This document shows, in pieces, positions 8,742-18,170 of a stretch of 64,000 nt of DNA. This DNA is from Oscillatoriales cyanobacterium (GTDB lineage: Bacteria > Cyanobacteriota > Cyanobacteriia > Cyanobacteriales > Microcoleaceae), in contig RDXX01000010.1 in assembly GCA_004292955.1 (NCBI GenBank), positions 78,371 through 142,370 on the forward strand, read 5' to 3'. Position 1 is the stretch's first letter. Every line of letters begins with the position of its first letter. A program made the position numbers and the translations under genes. The notes under the pieces are model-generated. The model was given only the letters and a program-made list of their open reading frames with translations. It was not told the DNA's origin and did no database searches.

Positions 8742-10032
8742 ATTTAGAGCGAGCGGTACTTTTAGCGTCAATCATTTTATGATAAATTTCAAGAATTTTT
8801 TCTGCCTTTGGCTCCCATGTAAATTCTTTCGCTTTTTCGATACACTTAGCTGACATAACTTGCCGCAAGCGATCGTCTTCGACCAAAATCTGAATTTTAT
8901 TTGTTAACTCCTGAGTAAGATACTCTCTAGAAGTTGGCTCTATTTTAAATCCAGTTTCTTCAGTCACGTATTCGGCTATACCGCCATTGTTTGGTACAAT
9001 ACAAGGCAACCCACAAGCCATAGCTTCCATTACCACTGCGCCGCCAAATTCCCTAATCGAAGGGAAGCAAAAAATATCCGCTTGCTGGTAATAGTCAAGT
9101 GTTTCTGCTTGACCTACCCAACCAGCAAACTTAACTTTTTCTCCTAAGTTAAGCTTCTCTACTTGAGATTCTAATGCTTTTCTTTCTTGCCCGTCACCTA
9201 CTATTGTTAATTGAACTTTTTCTTTAATTTTTGGTTCTAGTCTATTCACAGCTTCGATGAGAATGTCAGCACATTTGTAAGGAACCAATCGACCTACAAA
9301 AAGTAAATTTATCTGGCCACCCTTTTTTGTTTTTGGTTCTTGTTTTAAGAAACTACTGGCAATACCATTTTCGTAAAATAGTTGAATTCTCTGGTCTGGT
9401 ATCGCAAACAAATCTTTGAGCATATTTAAGGTATATGTTGAACCTGCCAAAATTTGGTCTGCTTTTTTGTAAGTTTCTACATAACCTGGAATTAAGGCTC
9501 GACCAACTGCCCTCAAAAAGTTGAATTGAGCAAATTCTTGTTTGGCAGTTTCTTGAAAGCCTGGTGGAAAAGGAATGCCTCCATTGACTGGGCCTAGCAG
9601 AAAAGGAGTGTTTTGGCAGGCGCTGACTACCTTAAACGGATACCGCGGCATCATCGGGGTAATTGCATGAACTATGTCATAATCTCCCTTGAGAATTTTG
9701 GAGTGAAATTTTTGATATACTTGCTGATTAAATTCTTCATAAATTGGGTAGCTCAAAGCATTATACAGTGGCCAATTTATTTTACCATTCGCGGTAATTT
9801 TTTCTACTACTTTGTAATACTGCGTAGCAATCTTTCCTTCTTCAATATAAAAAACTTTTTCGTATTCAGGGTGTTTTTGAATAGCGGATTTATTTCTAGC
9901 ATGGGTGACAAGTGTTGCATCAACTAGCTTGCTAATTTGTTCAACAAAATTGTACCCCACCAAAGGTACAGAAGCCCATTCAGGATTGCACTGCTCTACA
10001 ATTAGTAAAACTTTTAATTTTTGGTCGTTCAT
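8740..10032 (-). CDS. Family 4 glycosyltransferase
   Basis: GT-B fold GT4 enzyme of 430 residues. It contains LLFVGRLVPYKCADILIEA near residue 245 and the catalytic EFGGAVVMEAMACGLPC motif near residue 335. A low-GC, lysine-rich composition distinguishes it from the GT4 gene at 7347, suggesting a separate origin. The start codon is ATG, with MNDQKLKVLLIVEQCNP matching the usual GT4 N-terminal strand. It probably acts with the neighbouring glycosyltransferases in making a surface polysaccharide; the sugar specificity is not known. Confidence 0.88.
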   Translation of the reverse strand: MNDQKLKVLLIVEQCNPEWASVPLVGYNFVEQISKLVDATLVTHARNKSAIQKHPEYEKVFYIEEGKIATQYYKVVEKITANGKINWPLYNALSYPIYEEFNQQVYQKFHSKILKGDYDIVHAITPMMPRYPFKVVSACQNTPFLLGPVNGGIPFPPGFQETAKQEFAQFNFLRAVGRALIPGYVETYKKADQILAGSTYTLNMLKDLFAIPDQRIQLFYENGIASSFLKQEPKTKKGGQINLLFVGRLVPYKCADILIEAVNRLEPKIKEKVQLTIVGDGQERKALESQVEKLNLGEKVKFAGWVGQAETLDYYQQADIFCFPSIREFGGAVVMEAMACGLPCIVPNNGGIAEYVTEETGFKIEPTSREYLTQELTNKIQILVEDDRLRQVMSAKCIEKAKEFTWEPKAEKILEIYHKMIDAKSTARSK

Positions 10033-10232
10033 TGGTTAGATTCCTTTGTTGACGATCGATGAATATTTGGAAGTTGAGTTTTGAAGAGATTAATCGATAT
10101 TAAGCGTTTTTTTTTTCGATGCGAGAGTCGGCTGTAGAGGTTGATGGAAAAATCCGCCTCTACATCAACACCCGATTTGCAATTACAGGGGAGAAGTTGC
10201 AGAAAAAACAAGTTAAGTTGATGGTAACTGAT

Positions 10233-11264
10233 CTACTTAGTAGACTTAGCACTCATTGTAACTTTCTCAATTGATGGGCTTGATGTCTTGTATTCGATCA
10301 AGTTGCTGCGCTGTCTGAGCAACCGGCGTTTGTAAAACAGCATCTGACCCTGCAATTGAGGAAATCTCCCCAACACGCAAGATAATGCGTAGAGAGCAGC
10401 ATCCTTTGATTTTAAGTTTTGCTGCATCCGCCGATAGATGCGGTAGCCAAGTATCGGGTAGCCCCAAAGCAACAACAGGCTCCAGCCGTGCGTAACCCAC
10501 GCTGTCCCGATTGCTAGCACGGGCAAAACGAATCCCCAGAACCAGATGCTGGTGCTGTCTTTGACCCAGTGGCGTTCGGGGGTGTTTCCGTGCAACCAGG
10601 AACCTTCGGCGTAGGCATGGCCTGCTCTTTGACAGCGCTTCCACCACTGGTCAAAACGAGTCATTTGGGCGTCGTGCAAAGTCATTTCTGCATCTAATCG
10701 CTCGATTTTCCAACCATTTTGGCGCAGCCGCACGCAGAGTTCCGGTTCTTCACCGGCGATCAGTATGGGGTTGAAACCGCTGACTTGCTCGAAGGCTGAT
10801 GCCCGCATCATCGAGTCGCCCCCGCAGGCTTTGGCTTCCCCGATCGGGCTGTCCCACTCAATGTCGCAGAGTCGGTTGTATGGTGTGGCATTGGGATACC
10901 GCTCGCGGCGGCGCCCGCACACTACAGCTAATTCGGGTTGCGCTGCGAGTTTTTGCTGGGCAAATTCGAGCCACCCATCAACTATGGAGCAGTCGCCGTC
11001 TACGAATTGGACAAATTCGATGTCTGGAACTGCTTGTCGCAGGCTGGCAAATCCTGCATTTCTGGCGCGTGCTGCTGTAAAGGGTGTAGATAAGTCGAGT
11101 TCTACTGTCTCAGCTCCGAGCGATCGGGCTAATTCCAAGCTGCCGTCTGTTGAGCCGGAATCGACATAAACTACGCAAGCTACTTTGCCGATCGCTGACA
11201 GCAAGCACGCTCCGAGGCGAGATCCTTCATTCCGCCCGATAGCAACCAATCCAACTTGTTTCAA
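10233..11264 (-). CDS. Family 2 glycosyltransferase with C-terminal membrane segments
   Basis: GT2 enzyme of 343 residues. The N-terminal GT-A domain has VGLVAIGRNEGSRLG, VVYVDSGSTDGS and the FVDGDC metal site near residue 90. It continues to an acceptor segment with GGDSMMR and EEPELC. A hydrophobic region near residues 245-275 (WFWGFVLPVLAIG and LLLLWGYPILGY) suggests membrane attachment. The protein resembles glycosyltransferases that add the first or early sugars of exopolysaccharide repeat units. It is transcribed leftward in the polysaccharide block, diverging from the GT4 at 11449. Confidence 0.85.
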   Translation of the reverse strand: MKQVGLVAIGRNEGSRLGACLLSAIGKVACVVYVDSGSTDGSLELARSLGAETVELDLSTPFTAARARNAGFASLRQAVPDIEFVQFVDGDCSIVDGWLEFAQQKLAAQPELAVVCGRRRERYPNATPYNRLCDIEWDSPIGEAKACGGDSMMRASAFEQVSGFNPILIAGEEPELCVRLRQNGWKIERLDAEMTLHDAQMTRFDQWWKRCQRAGHAYAEGSWLHGNTPERHWVKDSTSIWFWGFVLPVLAIGTAWVTHGWSLLLLWGYPILGYRIYRRMQQNLKSKDAALYALSCVLGRFPQLQGQMLFYKRRLLRQRSNLIEYKTSSPSIEKVTMSAKSTK

Positions 11265-11448
11265 AGCTTACCTCTGGAATTCCACTTGCGATCTATTATT
11301 TTAATATTTTAGTAAAAGTCAAGCTAATTTCACAATATCTTGATTCCCAAACTTTTAGCGAGTGGCTGTAGTGCGCGTCAAAGCGTGTTTAGCTTATTAT
11401 ATATTAAGTCAAATCCGATCCAGCATTTTTATTTGAGAAGAGTCAACC

Positions 11449-12570
11449 ATGCTAAATATCAGTTCTTTGTTCACCTTTTACTGTGGCGGTCAAGGAATTA
11501 GCCATACATTTTTGTCACTTTGTCAGTGGGATTACCCAGACTTTAAAACCCGCATGGTTGTTCCCAGTTGTGCACCGTCATATCGCGGGTATAATATGGT
11601 CGAAAGCGTACCCCCATATTTCAGAAGGGTGTACTACAGGCTCGGAAATTTTGCGCAATCTTCTGCTGAAAAGCGTTTTCTGAGAGATATCAATGATTTT
11701 GATGCAGTTTACTTGTGGCCTCGCACTTCAATCGAAACTGTTAGAAAGGTAAAGCAGCAGGGGCAAACACTTTTTTTTGAGCGTATTAACTGCTCTACTA
11801 AGAAGGCAAAATATATTCTTGACGATGCTTACGGTCGCTTGGGCATTGCTCCCCAACATGGAATTACAGATGCGATGATTCAGCAAGAAGATGAAGAAAT
11901 GAGCTTGGCTGATTTCATTTTTTCTCCTAGTCCAGAGGTAAAAAAATCTTTTCTCGAAATAGGAGTTCCCGAATACAAACTGATGTCAAGCAGTTACGGG
12001 TGGTGTCCCAAGCGTTTCCCAAATATTTCGCCCAAAAAACAGCCATCAGACACCGTTACTGCGCTCTTTGTGGGCACCATCTGCGTCAGAAAAGGAGCTC
12101 ACTTGCTCTTGCAAGCCTGGGAAAAAGCTGGCATTAAAGGCAGACTGGTGCTTTGCGGAGAGATGGAGCCTGCAATTGCCGAAAGTTGCAGCGATATTTT
12201 AGGACGCTCGGATGTAATTCATATAGATTACACGCTCAATATTGCGGGCGTATATGGCGAAGCTGACATTTTTGCCTTTCCGAGTCTCGAAGATGGTGGC
12301 CCGATGGTTACTTATGAAGCTATGGCTTACGGGTTGCCAGTTCTCACCTCACCTATGGGAGCGGGGGCCATTGCCCGGGACGGCAAAGATGGGATAGTCA
12401 TAGACCCTTACGACTGTGAAGCTTTTGTTGAAGGCTTGCGAAAGCTTGCTTTGTCCCCGGAGTTGAGAGCACAGATGGGTTATAATGCTCGCCAGCAAGC
12501 CGAGGAATTTACCTGGGAAAAAGTAGCACGCCGCCGGAAAGATTTGATGCAGGAAAAATTGAAAGTTTAG
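11449..12570 (+). CDS. Family 4 glycosyltransferase
   Basis: GT4-type enzyme of 373 residues. The C-terminal domain has ALFVGTICVRKGAHLL and the donor-site motif EDGGPMVTYEAMAYGLPVL. The N-terminal acceptor domain lacks an obvious signal peptide. It is the only rightward gene in the 7-16 kb block and has its own upstream region of about 180 bases. It faces the acetyltransferase at 12653, with an 82-base gap. Its role is inferred from context as polysaccharide assembly; the acceptor is unknown. Confidence 0.85.
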   Translation: MLNISSLFTFYCGGQGISHTFLSLCQWDYPDFKTRMVVPSCAPSYRGYNMVESVPPYFRRVYYRLGNFAQSSAEKRFLRDINDFDAVYLWPRTSIETVRKVKQQGQTLFFERINCSTKKAKYILDDAYGRLGIAPQHGITDAMIQQEDEEMSLADFIFSPSPEVKKSFLEIGVPEYKLMSSSYGWCPKRFPNISPKKQPSDTVTALFVGTICVRKGAHLLLQAWEKAGIKGRLVLCGEMEPAIAESCSDILGRSDVIHIDYTLNIAGVYGEADIFAFPSLEDGGPMVTYEAMAYGLPVLTSPMGAGAIARDGKDGIVIDPYDCEAFVEGLRKLALSPELRAQMGYNARQQAEEFTWEKVARRRKDLMQEKLKV

Positions 12571-12652
12571 GAATTAGGAGAATTATCTGAAAGAATCCTT
12601 GCTCTGCAACTTCCTTTTTCCTGCGAATATTTCTAGGAGTGCATTTTCAGGC

Positions 12653-13159
12653 TTAGGGTTTTTTGGGGATAATTTTTGCTGGTATTCCGACTGCGGTTGC
12701 GCCCGGTGGTACGTCGCAAATCACCACTGCATTGGCGCCTATCAAAGCATGATCGCCGATCGTTACGGAGCGAATAATTTTTGCTCCTGCACCGATATCG
12801 ACGTGACCGCCAACTTGGACATTAGAAACAATTGTCACCTGTTGAAAAATCATACAGTTCGGGCCAATAGATGCCTCTGGGTGAATGACTATGCCATTAG
12901 GATGAAGCATAATGAGTCCCCCTCCTATCTGGCAGTTCAAAGGGATGTCAGTTCCAGCTACAATGCTCCAGAATATATGCTGGATTATGTTGAACCGGGA
13001 TAAAAAATACCCTAAATTTCCACCTTGCTGCCGCCATTTTTGATAGTCGCGGATAGATTTTAGAAGTTGGCGACTGGGATCCCACCACTGGCAAAGTTTT
13101 TCGCGACTCCAATCTGGCTCGGTGGCAGAAACGACAGGTGTAGTTATTGATTGAAGCAT
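12653..13159 (-). CDS. Serine-acetyltransferase-like left-handed beta-helix acyltransferase
   Basis: Hexapeptide-repeat protein of 168 residues. The second half is built of isoleucine-rich hexads (IGPNCMIF, VGGHVDIGAGAKI, IGDHALIGANAVV) ending GIPAKIIPKKP, the pattern of CysE/SAT-family acetyltransferases. The CysE catalytic N-terminal helical domain is short, so in this context it more likely O-acetylates a polysaccharide sugar than makes O-acetylserine for cysteine. Two related genes lie at 13567 and in a remnant at 16360. Confidence 0.85.
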   Translation of the reverse strand: MLQSITTPVVSATEPDWSREKLCQWWDPSRQLLKSIRDYQKWRQQGGNLGYFLSRFNIIQHIFWSIVAGTDIPLNCQIGGGLIMLHPNGIVIHPEASIGPNCMIFQQVTIVSNVQVGGHVDIGAGAKIIRSVTIGDHALIGANAVVICDVPPGATAVGIPAKIIPKKP

Positions 13160-13566
13160 TATTTGTGCAAGATAACAGATAAGATATACTGATAATCATG
13201 TGACATTCAATTATCAGTATACGATCGCTGGTTGGTGATTGACAATATTTATTTGTTGAAATTCTGTGACAATCCTATTTGAGTTGTAAGGTTTTTGTAT
13301 GTTGCCAGGTTTTACTGGTAGGCACGGCGGGGTACTAACCTACAAAATGTTACAATTCATACAGAATTACTATATTGTCAACTTGTAATTATTTGGTTGA
13401 CCGAGTTAATGTCTACTAACAAGCAGTAGCGATCGCACTCTGCCTTCAACAATCACAATTGCCAGAAAACTCGACGATTTCGTACAAGCATCTATCACTA
13501 TAGAGGCGATAGATCTCTAGTTTATTTAAGTAACAGAAGAGACAGGTCACTTTTTTTGGTACTAAT
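13160..13566. other. Non-coding gap between two acetyltransferase genes
   Basis: I see no supported gene in this 407-bp stretch. It is AT-rich, contains one HIP1 site (GCGATCGC near 13429), and probably carries the promoter of the acetyltransferase at 12653. Confidence 0.5.
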
Positions 13567-14148
13567 TTAAGGATTGTTTTCGACAGGGCGGGATTTGATA
13601 ATTTTGGCAGGGATGCCAACGGCAGTTTGACCAGCAGGAATGTCTGATAAAACGACAGCATTTGCACCGATATTTACGTCGTCTCCCAGGTTGACCTTGC
13701 CGAGAATTTTTGCTCCGGCGCCGACGTTCACCCGATCGCCCAATTGAGGTGATTCTAGGGGTTTTTCCAAGTAGCGGTTCCCCAGGGTAACGCCTTGGCG
13801 GATAATGCAGTCGTCACCAAGAGTGCAGTGTCCATGAACGATGATAGAGCCTTCGTGTTCAATGACCACTCGGCGGCCGAGCTTGACTGTGTACGGCAAA
13901 TCTATGCCGTAGGTGTTGCGGACTTTTCGGTAGAGCGATCGATATAGAATGCTCAAGGGAGCCCGCAGCAGTTTTGGTTCTACCTGCATTCTCCAGACAC
14001 CGAATCTTTGAACTGCTACGGCGCGAAATCCCGGTTTTGTCCAATCGCGACCGTGAGCAATCCAGTCTTCTTTAATCTGCTCCCACAATCCGAGTGCAGG
14101 GGTTTCTACTTGATTTTCAGTTGCTATTAAATTTGACTCCGTTACCAT
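13567..14148 (-). CDS. Serine-acetyltransferase-like acyltransferase
   Basis: Left-handed beta-helix protein of 193 residues. The hexapeptide repeats (VVIEHEGSIIVHG, LGDDCIIRQGVTLG, VNVGAGAKILG, VNIGANAVVLSDIPAG) end GIPAKIIKSRP. The central His in IEHEG and the RQGVTLGN loop match the SAT family active site. The ~70-residue N-terminal part contains several Trp/Arg residues. It is likely a sugar O-acetyltransferase of the polysaccharide cluster; a role in serine acetylation cannot be excluded. It is a paralogue of the gene at 12653. Confidence 0.85.
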   Translation of the reverse strand: MVTESNLIATENQVETPALGLWEQIKEDWIAHGRDWTKPGFRAVAVQRFGVWRMQVEPKLLRAPLSILYRSLYRKVRNTYGIDLPYTVKLGRRVVIEHEGSIIVHGHCTLGDDCIIRQGVTLGNRYLEKPLESPQLGDRVNVGAGAKILGKVNLGDDVNIGANAVVLSDIPAGQTAVGIPAKIIKSRPVENNP

Positions 14149-14502
14149 AAGCTGTACTCAACACTCTGTTTTGTTTAAGTTGTTATTAGATGCCCCAGAT
14201 ATTAAGCTATTTCTCTGGTTTTTAGGGAGTAGTGCACCCGGTTTATTCACTCAAAAACACCAAGTGCTGCGGTGAATTATCTCAAAGAATTGCTTGAAAT
14301 CCGGAACCCTTGTAGGGAGAAATTAAAATCAGACGATTCATTAATCTAATCCTCTTCTTTCCTTTGTTAAGTGTCCTCAAGTTGTCAACCCTTCGGCTTC
14401 GCTGACTGACAAGCTGTCCCAGATCAACTGTCAACTGAAGCAATGTTTGGTTAGCCAGGATTAACGGGGTTTCTCTGGCTTTGATTTATTTACAAACACC
14501 TT
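14149..14502. other. Non-coding gap
   Basis: No gene is supported here. The 354 bases include a short self-complementary CCCTTCGGCTTCGCTGAC-type segment common in cyanobacterial intergenic DNA and a pyrimidine-rich stretch. Confidence 0.4.
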
Positions 14503-15513
14503 TTAAAAAATTTTTGAATCTTCAATCTTACCCCCCTTAAAAAATACACTATTCATGATAAAATCGGTGAGCATTTTTGGCGGATCGCCGTCCGGCTTAC
14601 CTTGAAGTACGCGGCGCACCCTCCAGGCTCCAAAGCCCGAAGCCCAGGTGACATCAGTTAATGCTGTGTAAACCAAGCCGTAGTTTTTGAGAAAGTACCT
14701 GCGCCGGGAATCAAACCAATACTGTGGGAGTCGCTTAGGGGGTTTTTTGGTGTCAGTCACACCTGAGCTTTGACCTACTAGGTGTACCACGCGACTTTCA
14801 GGTACATACCAGCAACTCCAGCCAGCTTTGTTCGCTTGCAGGCAAAAGTCCATTTCTTCGCAGTACATGAAATAAGCTTCATCCATCAAGCCAATCTTTT
14901 CAAATACTTCACGACGGACGATCATGCTGGCTCCAGCTACCCAATCAGTTTGACAGATTTCTTGGGAAATAGGAGGCGCTACATTCCACTTTGCCAATAA
15001 TTTGGATAAAAAGCGCGTCCGCCAACCAAAATCGAGTTCGGTTAAGAAATCGTGAAACCGAAAAGCTGAATGTTGCGGCGTTCCGTCGGGGTCTTCCAAG
15101 CGGCTGCCGGCGATGCCGGCCTCGGGGTTGGAGTCCATGAAATCGACGAGGGCTTTTAAGGCACCTAGGCGAACTACGGTGTCTGGGTTGAGCAGCAGGA
15201 AGTAAGGGGGGGGATTGGTGGATTGCAGGACAGGACGTATGAGGGCGTTGTTGCCGAAGGCAAATCCGCCGTTGCGGTCTAGGGGAACGAAGGATGCCCA
15301 TTCGCTCCAGCCTTCTGCTGCGATCGCGGCTGCTATTTGTTCGCTAGAATTGTCGCCTGATGCGTTGTCGGCAACTGCAACTCGCATACCGGGGAGCGAT
15401 CGCACTTCGGTAACTAGAGAGCGCAAGCAGTCAATGGTTAAACCAGGGGTTCGGTAGTTAACAATGACAACCAGCAGTGGATACGGGTGATTGGACTCGC
15501 TGGCTTTGGACAT
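14503..15513 (-). CDS. Family 2 glycosyltransferase, rhamnosyltransferase-like
   Basis: GT2 protein of 336 residues resembling WbbL-type rhamnosyltransferases. It opens with LLVVIVNYRTPGLTIDCLRS, has VADNASGDNS, and the DPD metal site in LLLNPDTVVRLG. WVAGASMIVRREVFEKIG and MYCEEMDFCLQ are typical of the acceptor half. A role in transferring a deoxyhexose to a polysaccharide chain is likely by family but not proven. The N-terminus is reached by an ATG preceded by an A/T-rich leader. Confidence 0.85.
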   Translation of the reverse strand: MSKASESNHPYPLLVVIVNYRTPGLTIDCLRSLVTEVRSLPGMRVAVADNASGDNSSEQIAAAIAAEGWSEWASFVPLDRNGGFAFGNNALIRPVLQSTNPPPYFLLLNPDTVVRLGALKALVDFMDSNPEAGIAGSRLEDPDGTPQHSAFRFHDFLTELDFGWRTRFLSKLLAKWNVAPPISQEICQTDWVAGASMIVRREVFEKIGLMDEAYFMYCEEMDFCLQANKAGWSCWYVPESRVVHLVGQSSGVTDTKKPPKRLPQYWFDSRRRYFLKNYGLVYTALTDVTWASGFGAWRVRRVLQGKPDGDPPKMLTDFIMNSVFFKGGKIEDSKIF

Positions 15514-15755
15514 AAGTGCAGTTGTTGGTTTAACAACTTTTTAGCTCAAGTTGTACCCCTATGGCAAGCTGGCGCGATCGCCATTTGAGGCATCGCCTAC
15601 TTTTTTGATAGTTCGGGCATATTTTACAAAAGCGGTCACTCTTATTAAGCTCTTCTGTTGAAAAGCCTGCTTTACTGCCAAGAAAAACCCCAAAAATGCC
15701 CAAAAAATCTTCAAAAAAAGATTGTATATAAGGGTTTGAGTATTATTGGATATGT

Positions 15756-16367
15756 CTATTTATTTCCATAGAAGTGTGACAATCGCAATTGTATAAGCTG
15801 GGATTCCATTTCGGGGTCGTAGGCTCCCTCGCGACTGTTAATTAAATCGGCCCAAGGTAGGCTTTGAGTTTCAGCCTGCAATTTTTCCACCAAGTCTGCG
15901 ACGCGTCCGATGGGTTTAGCGGGAACACCGGCAACTATATCGCCTTCTGCGACATCTTTGGTGACGACCGCACCGGCGGCGACGATCGCATTTGGGCCGA
16001 TGGTGACGTTGCGGAGGACGATCGAGTGATAGCCGATAAATACGTTGTCACGGATGTCTATTTTGCCCACAGCATCTAGTTTGACGTTGTAGGCTTGATT
16101 GAGCATGGCGATCGCTCCGTCGTGGCCGATCAGGATAGAGCTGGAAAAGTGGACGTTGTTGCCGATGCGGACGTAGGAGGGGTCTGTAAACACCGTGCTT
16201 GGCAGGATCGTGCAATTTTCGCCGATCGAGTACAGGTTGCCGTGAAGGCGGAGAAATTGGGTGTACTCCTCGGAACTTGGCTCGCAGAATTTGACGTAGA
16301 GGCCTCGGAACTTGCCATAGCGCATGGCAAAGTGGCGAAGGATTTTCTGAAAGATTGATTTAATCAT
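15756..16367 (-). CDS. Hexapeptide-repeat acyltransferase (xenobiotic/maltose acetyltransferase type)
   Basis: Left-handed beta-helix acyltransferase of 203 residues. The hexads run through VRIGNNVHFSS, IDIRDNVFIGYHSIVL and IGPNAIVAAGAVVTKDVAEG, ending in GVPAKPIGRV, the signature of the WcaF/NodL/Maa group. The ATG at 16367 is chosen because the upstream 39 codons of the longer frame are out-of-frame sequence of another acetyltransferase tail. That tail's TAA stop overlaps this ATG, implying translational coupling in the ancestral operon. Likely substrate: a sugar of the surface polysaccharide. Confidence 0.85.
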   Translation of the reverse strand: MIKSIFQKILRHFAMRYGKFRGLYVKFCEPSSEEYTQFLRLHGNLYSIGENCTILPSTVFTDPSYVRIGNNVHFSSSILIGHDGAIAMLNQAYNVKLDAVGKIDIRDNVFIGYHSIVLRNVTIGPNAIVAAGAVVTKDVAEGDIVAGVPAKPIGRVADLVEKLQAETQSLPWADLINSREGAYDPEMESQLIQLRLSHFYGNK

Positions 16368-16476
16368 TTTCCTGAGCCTGGGTAGATTTAAGCCTATTCG
16401 TAGACATACTAACCGCTGTTGTGTCAGGAGGTAGATCTGACAATATGACAACGTTGGCACCAATGTTCGTGTCCTG
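16360..16476 (-). pseudogene. C-terminal remnant of a third serine-acetyltransferase-like gene
   Basis: Reading leftward from 16473 gives DTNIGANVVILSDLPPDTTA followed by VSMSTN and a TAA at 16360-16362. The IGANVVILSD-PPDTTAV stretch is the last hexapeptide coil of the SAT family, as in the genes at 12653 and 13567. Everything upstream is lost where the TnpB-type element begins. The TAA overlaps the ATG of the acyltransferase at 16367, so the original operon had a coupled stop/start. Confidence 0.75.
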
Positions 16477-16545
16477 CTATACAAATACTAGACAAGTCTA
16501 GACATTTGGTTCTTACTTCATCGGGAGCATGGGAGCGGTTATCCC

Positions 16546-16779
16546 TCAGTAAGCTTTCACGATGAAAGCCAAGCGCGATAAATTAATTGCTGCGTTCAAA
16601 TCCCTGTCCATCGAATGACCGCAACTTCCACAGTTGTAAGTTCTTTCTTTTAGTGGCATATCTTGGGTATGTCCACAGCTTGAGCAGGTTTTGCTTGACG
16701 GAAACCAGCAGTCAGCAACAATTATTTCACAGCAAAACTTTTTAGCTTTGTATTCCAGTTGACGTTTGAATTCATGGAA
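16546..16779 (-). pseudogene. C-terminal fragment of an IS200/IS605-family TnpB
   Basis: The leftward frame shows EIIVADCWFPSSKTCSSCGH, then a second CGSCGH pair, then MDRDLNAAINLSR and a TGA at 16546-16548. These are the zinc ribbon (two CxxC pairs) and the third RuvC catalytic Asp of TnpB. The N-terminal ~300 residues are missing because an IS701-type element begins at 16781. The bases after the stop (16490-16545) likely include the element's right end. This TnpB keeps a zinc ribbon, unlike the one at 59663, so they are different lineages. Confidence 0.85.
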
Positions 16780-16780
16780 T

Positions 16781-17926
16781 CTAGGACTTACGCATTGACA
16801 AAAAGCATTATCTATGTACTCTCGGCCATAGCATCACTCTGAAGGTTCGCAAAAATATGCTCACGTATAACTAAAGTGAACATATTTCTTTGTACTTGAT
16901 ACCAAGTACCAATTATCTTTTCAGACCGCATCAACTCCAATTTAACAAATGCTTGAAGTGAACAAAATATATGAGTCTTGATTGCATTGGTATTTCTCAC
17001 CATGAAACGACAAATTTCACAAACTTGTTTGATTGCTCTGTGAAAGTTTTCAATGCCCCAATGAGTATCATGAATCGTCACAAATTGACTTCTAGTTGTT
17101 TATCCGAGTTCTTCCGAGTTTGGTAAATATAAAATATAGTGTCTAGAGTCATCTTTTTTTAACACTTTCCTAAACAATTTTATAAATCCAAATTCTTTCA
17201 AATGAGTGATTATTCCTTCACCTGAAACCTCCATAATCTCTACTGCACAATACTTTTGAGGTTTACTGGAGACAGTTCTATTCTTTTTAACTGCGAATAA
17301 AAAACCCAATTTCTGGTTTCTGAGAAATTTTAAATTTTCTACCCCTGAATACCAACTATCACCCGTCACTATTTTTTTTTCACCCCCCAATTCATGATTT
17401 CCGTCATCATTTCTCTAAAATATTGATTTTTTGTTTTTCCCTCTTCTCGATCATATATTCTATAATTGATCGGGACTGAATTACCATTAATGTCACTATA
17501 ATACAGGGTGATTAAGTTTAACCCTATTATCGTTTTATGGTATTTGCCAGACCAAAAACGACCGATTAGTTTTGTGCTTTTGGGGTCGCTATAAGGTTTT
17601 TATATTACTGTATCATCAATACTCAGTATTCCTCCTTCTAAGGTGATAATATTCTGAGCTGTCTCGAATAAATCTTTCGGTTCATATCTTTCTCTTAATA
17701 AAAATCGATTGATAGAATCATGCGAAACATCTCCCAATATTTCTGCTAACCTATTACACCCCCCAAACTTTGGTTCTAAGAGCAAAAATAAAATATACTT
17801 TTCGGCGTTGCATTGTGCTGTCGAGGGTTTGGTAGTTTTTCTCATTGTCAAATACCTGGAAAGTAGACTACTCATATTGATTGATCGATTCACTATTTTG
17901 TGATTTTGTCAATGCGTAAGTCCTAG
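16781..17926. mobile_element. IS701-family insertion sequence with perfect 23-bp ends
   Basis: The ends CTAGGACTTACGCATTGACA (plus AAA) at 16781-16803 and the exact reverse complement at 17904-17926 bound an element of 1146 bp. The outermost CTAG on both sides could be a 4-bp target duplication, as is usual for IS701. The element is inserted into the TnpB remnant on its left and a second broken gene on its right. Its single transposase gene is inactivated. Confidence 0.9.
16812..17893 (-). pseudogene. IS701-family DDE transposase, broken
   Basis: Leftward pieces in order are: an N-terminal part ending GGILSIDDTVI (17600-17893, with the first catalytic Asp), a stop TAA, a segment with KLIGRFWSGKYHKTI and YDREEGKTKN, a frame change in a run of nine A bases (around 17376), then VTGDSWYSGVENLKFL (second Asp), a second TAA, and IHDTHWGIENFHRAIKQVC (catalytic Glu). 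Two in-frame stops and one frameshift make autonomous transposition unlikely. The perfect ends mean it could still be mobilised by a related transposase. Confidence 0.85.
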
Positions 17927-18115
17927 ATATTGATTAACAAAGGCACATAGAGATAGGGTATCGATCGATTGCCCCGGCAAACGTTCCGGATTCAATCCCT
18001 GTAAAAGCCCATCCGTCAATACGCTATAGGAACCACTTGCCAACTCGTAGGCCGGTTCGATCGCCTGGGATGCGGCCACAAAACAGCGACTAAGTAGGTC
18101 GGCACAAAAAAACAT
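17909..18115 (-). pseudogene. Fragment of an unrecognised gene cut by the IS701 element
   Basis: A 68-codon leftward frame starts MFFCADLLSRCFVAASQAIE and runs straight into the IS701 end, so its last codons are IS sequence. Composition looks protein-like (PAYELASGSYSVLTDGLLQG) but I do not recognise a family. It may be the 5' piece of a gene whose remainder lies beyond or was lost with the TnpB insertion. Confidence 0.4.
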
Positions 18116-18170
18116 AACTATGTTAAGATAAGTAAAAAAAAAGAATATATCTACTGAGGTAATTCAATAT

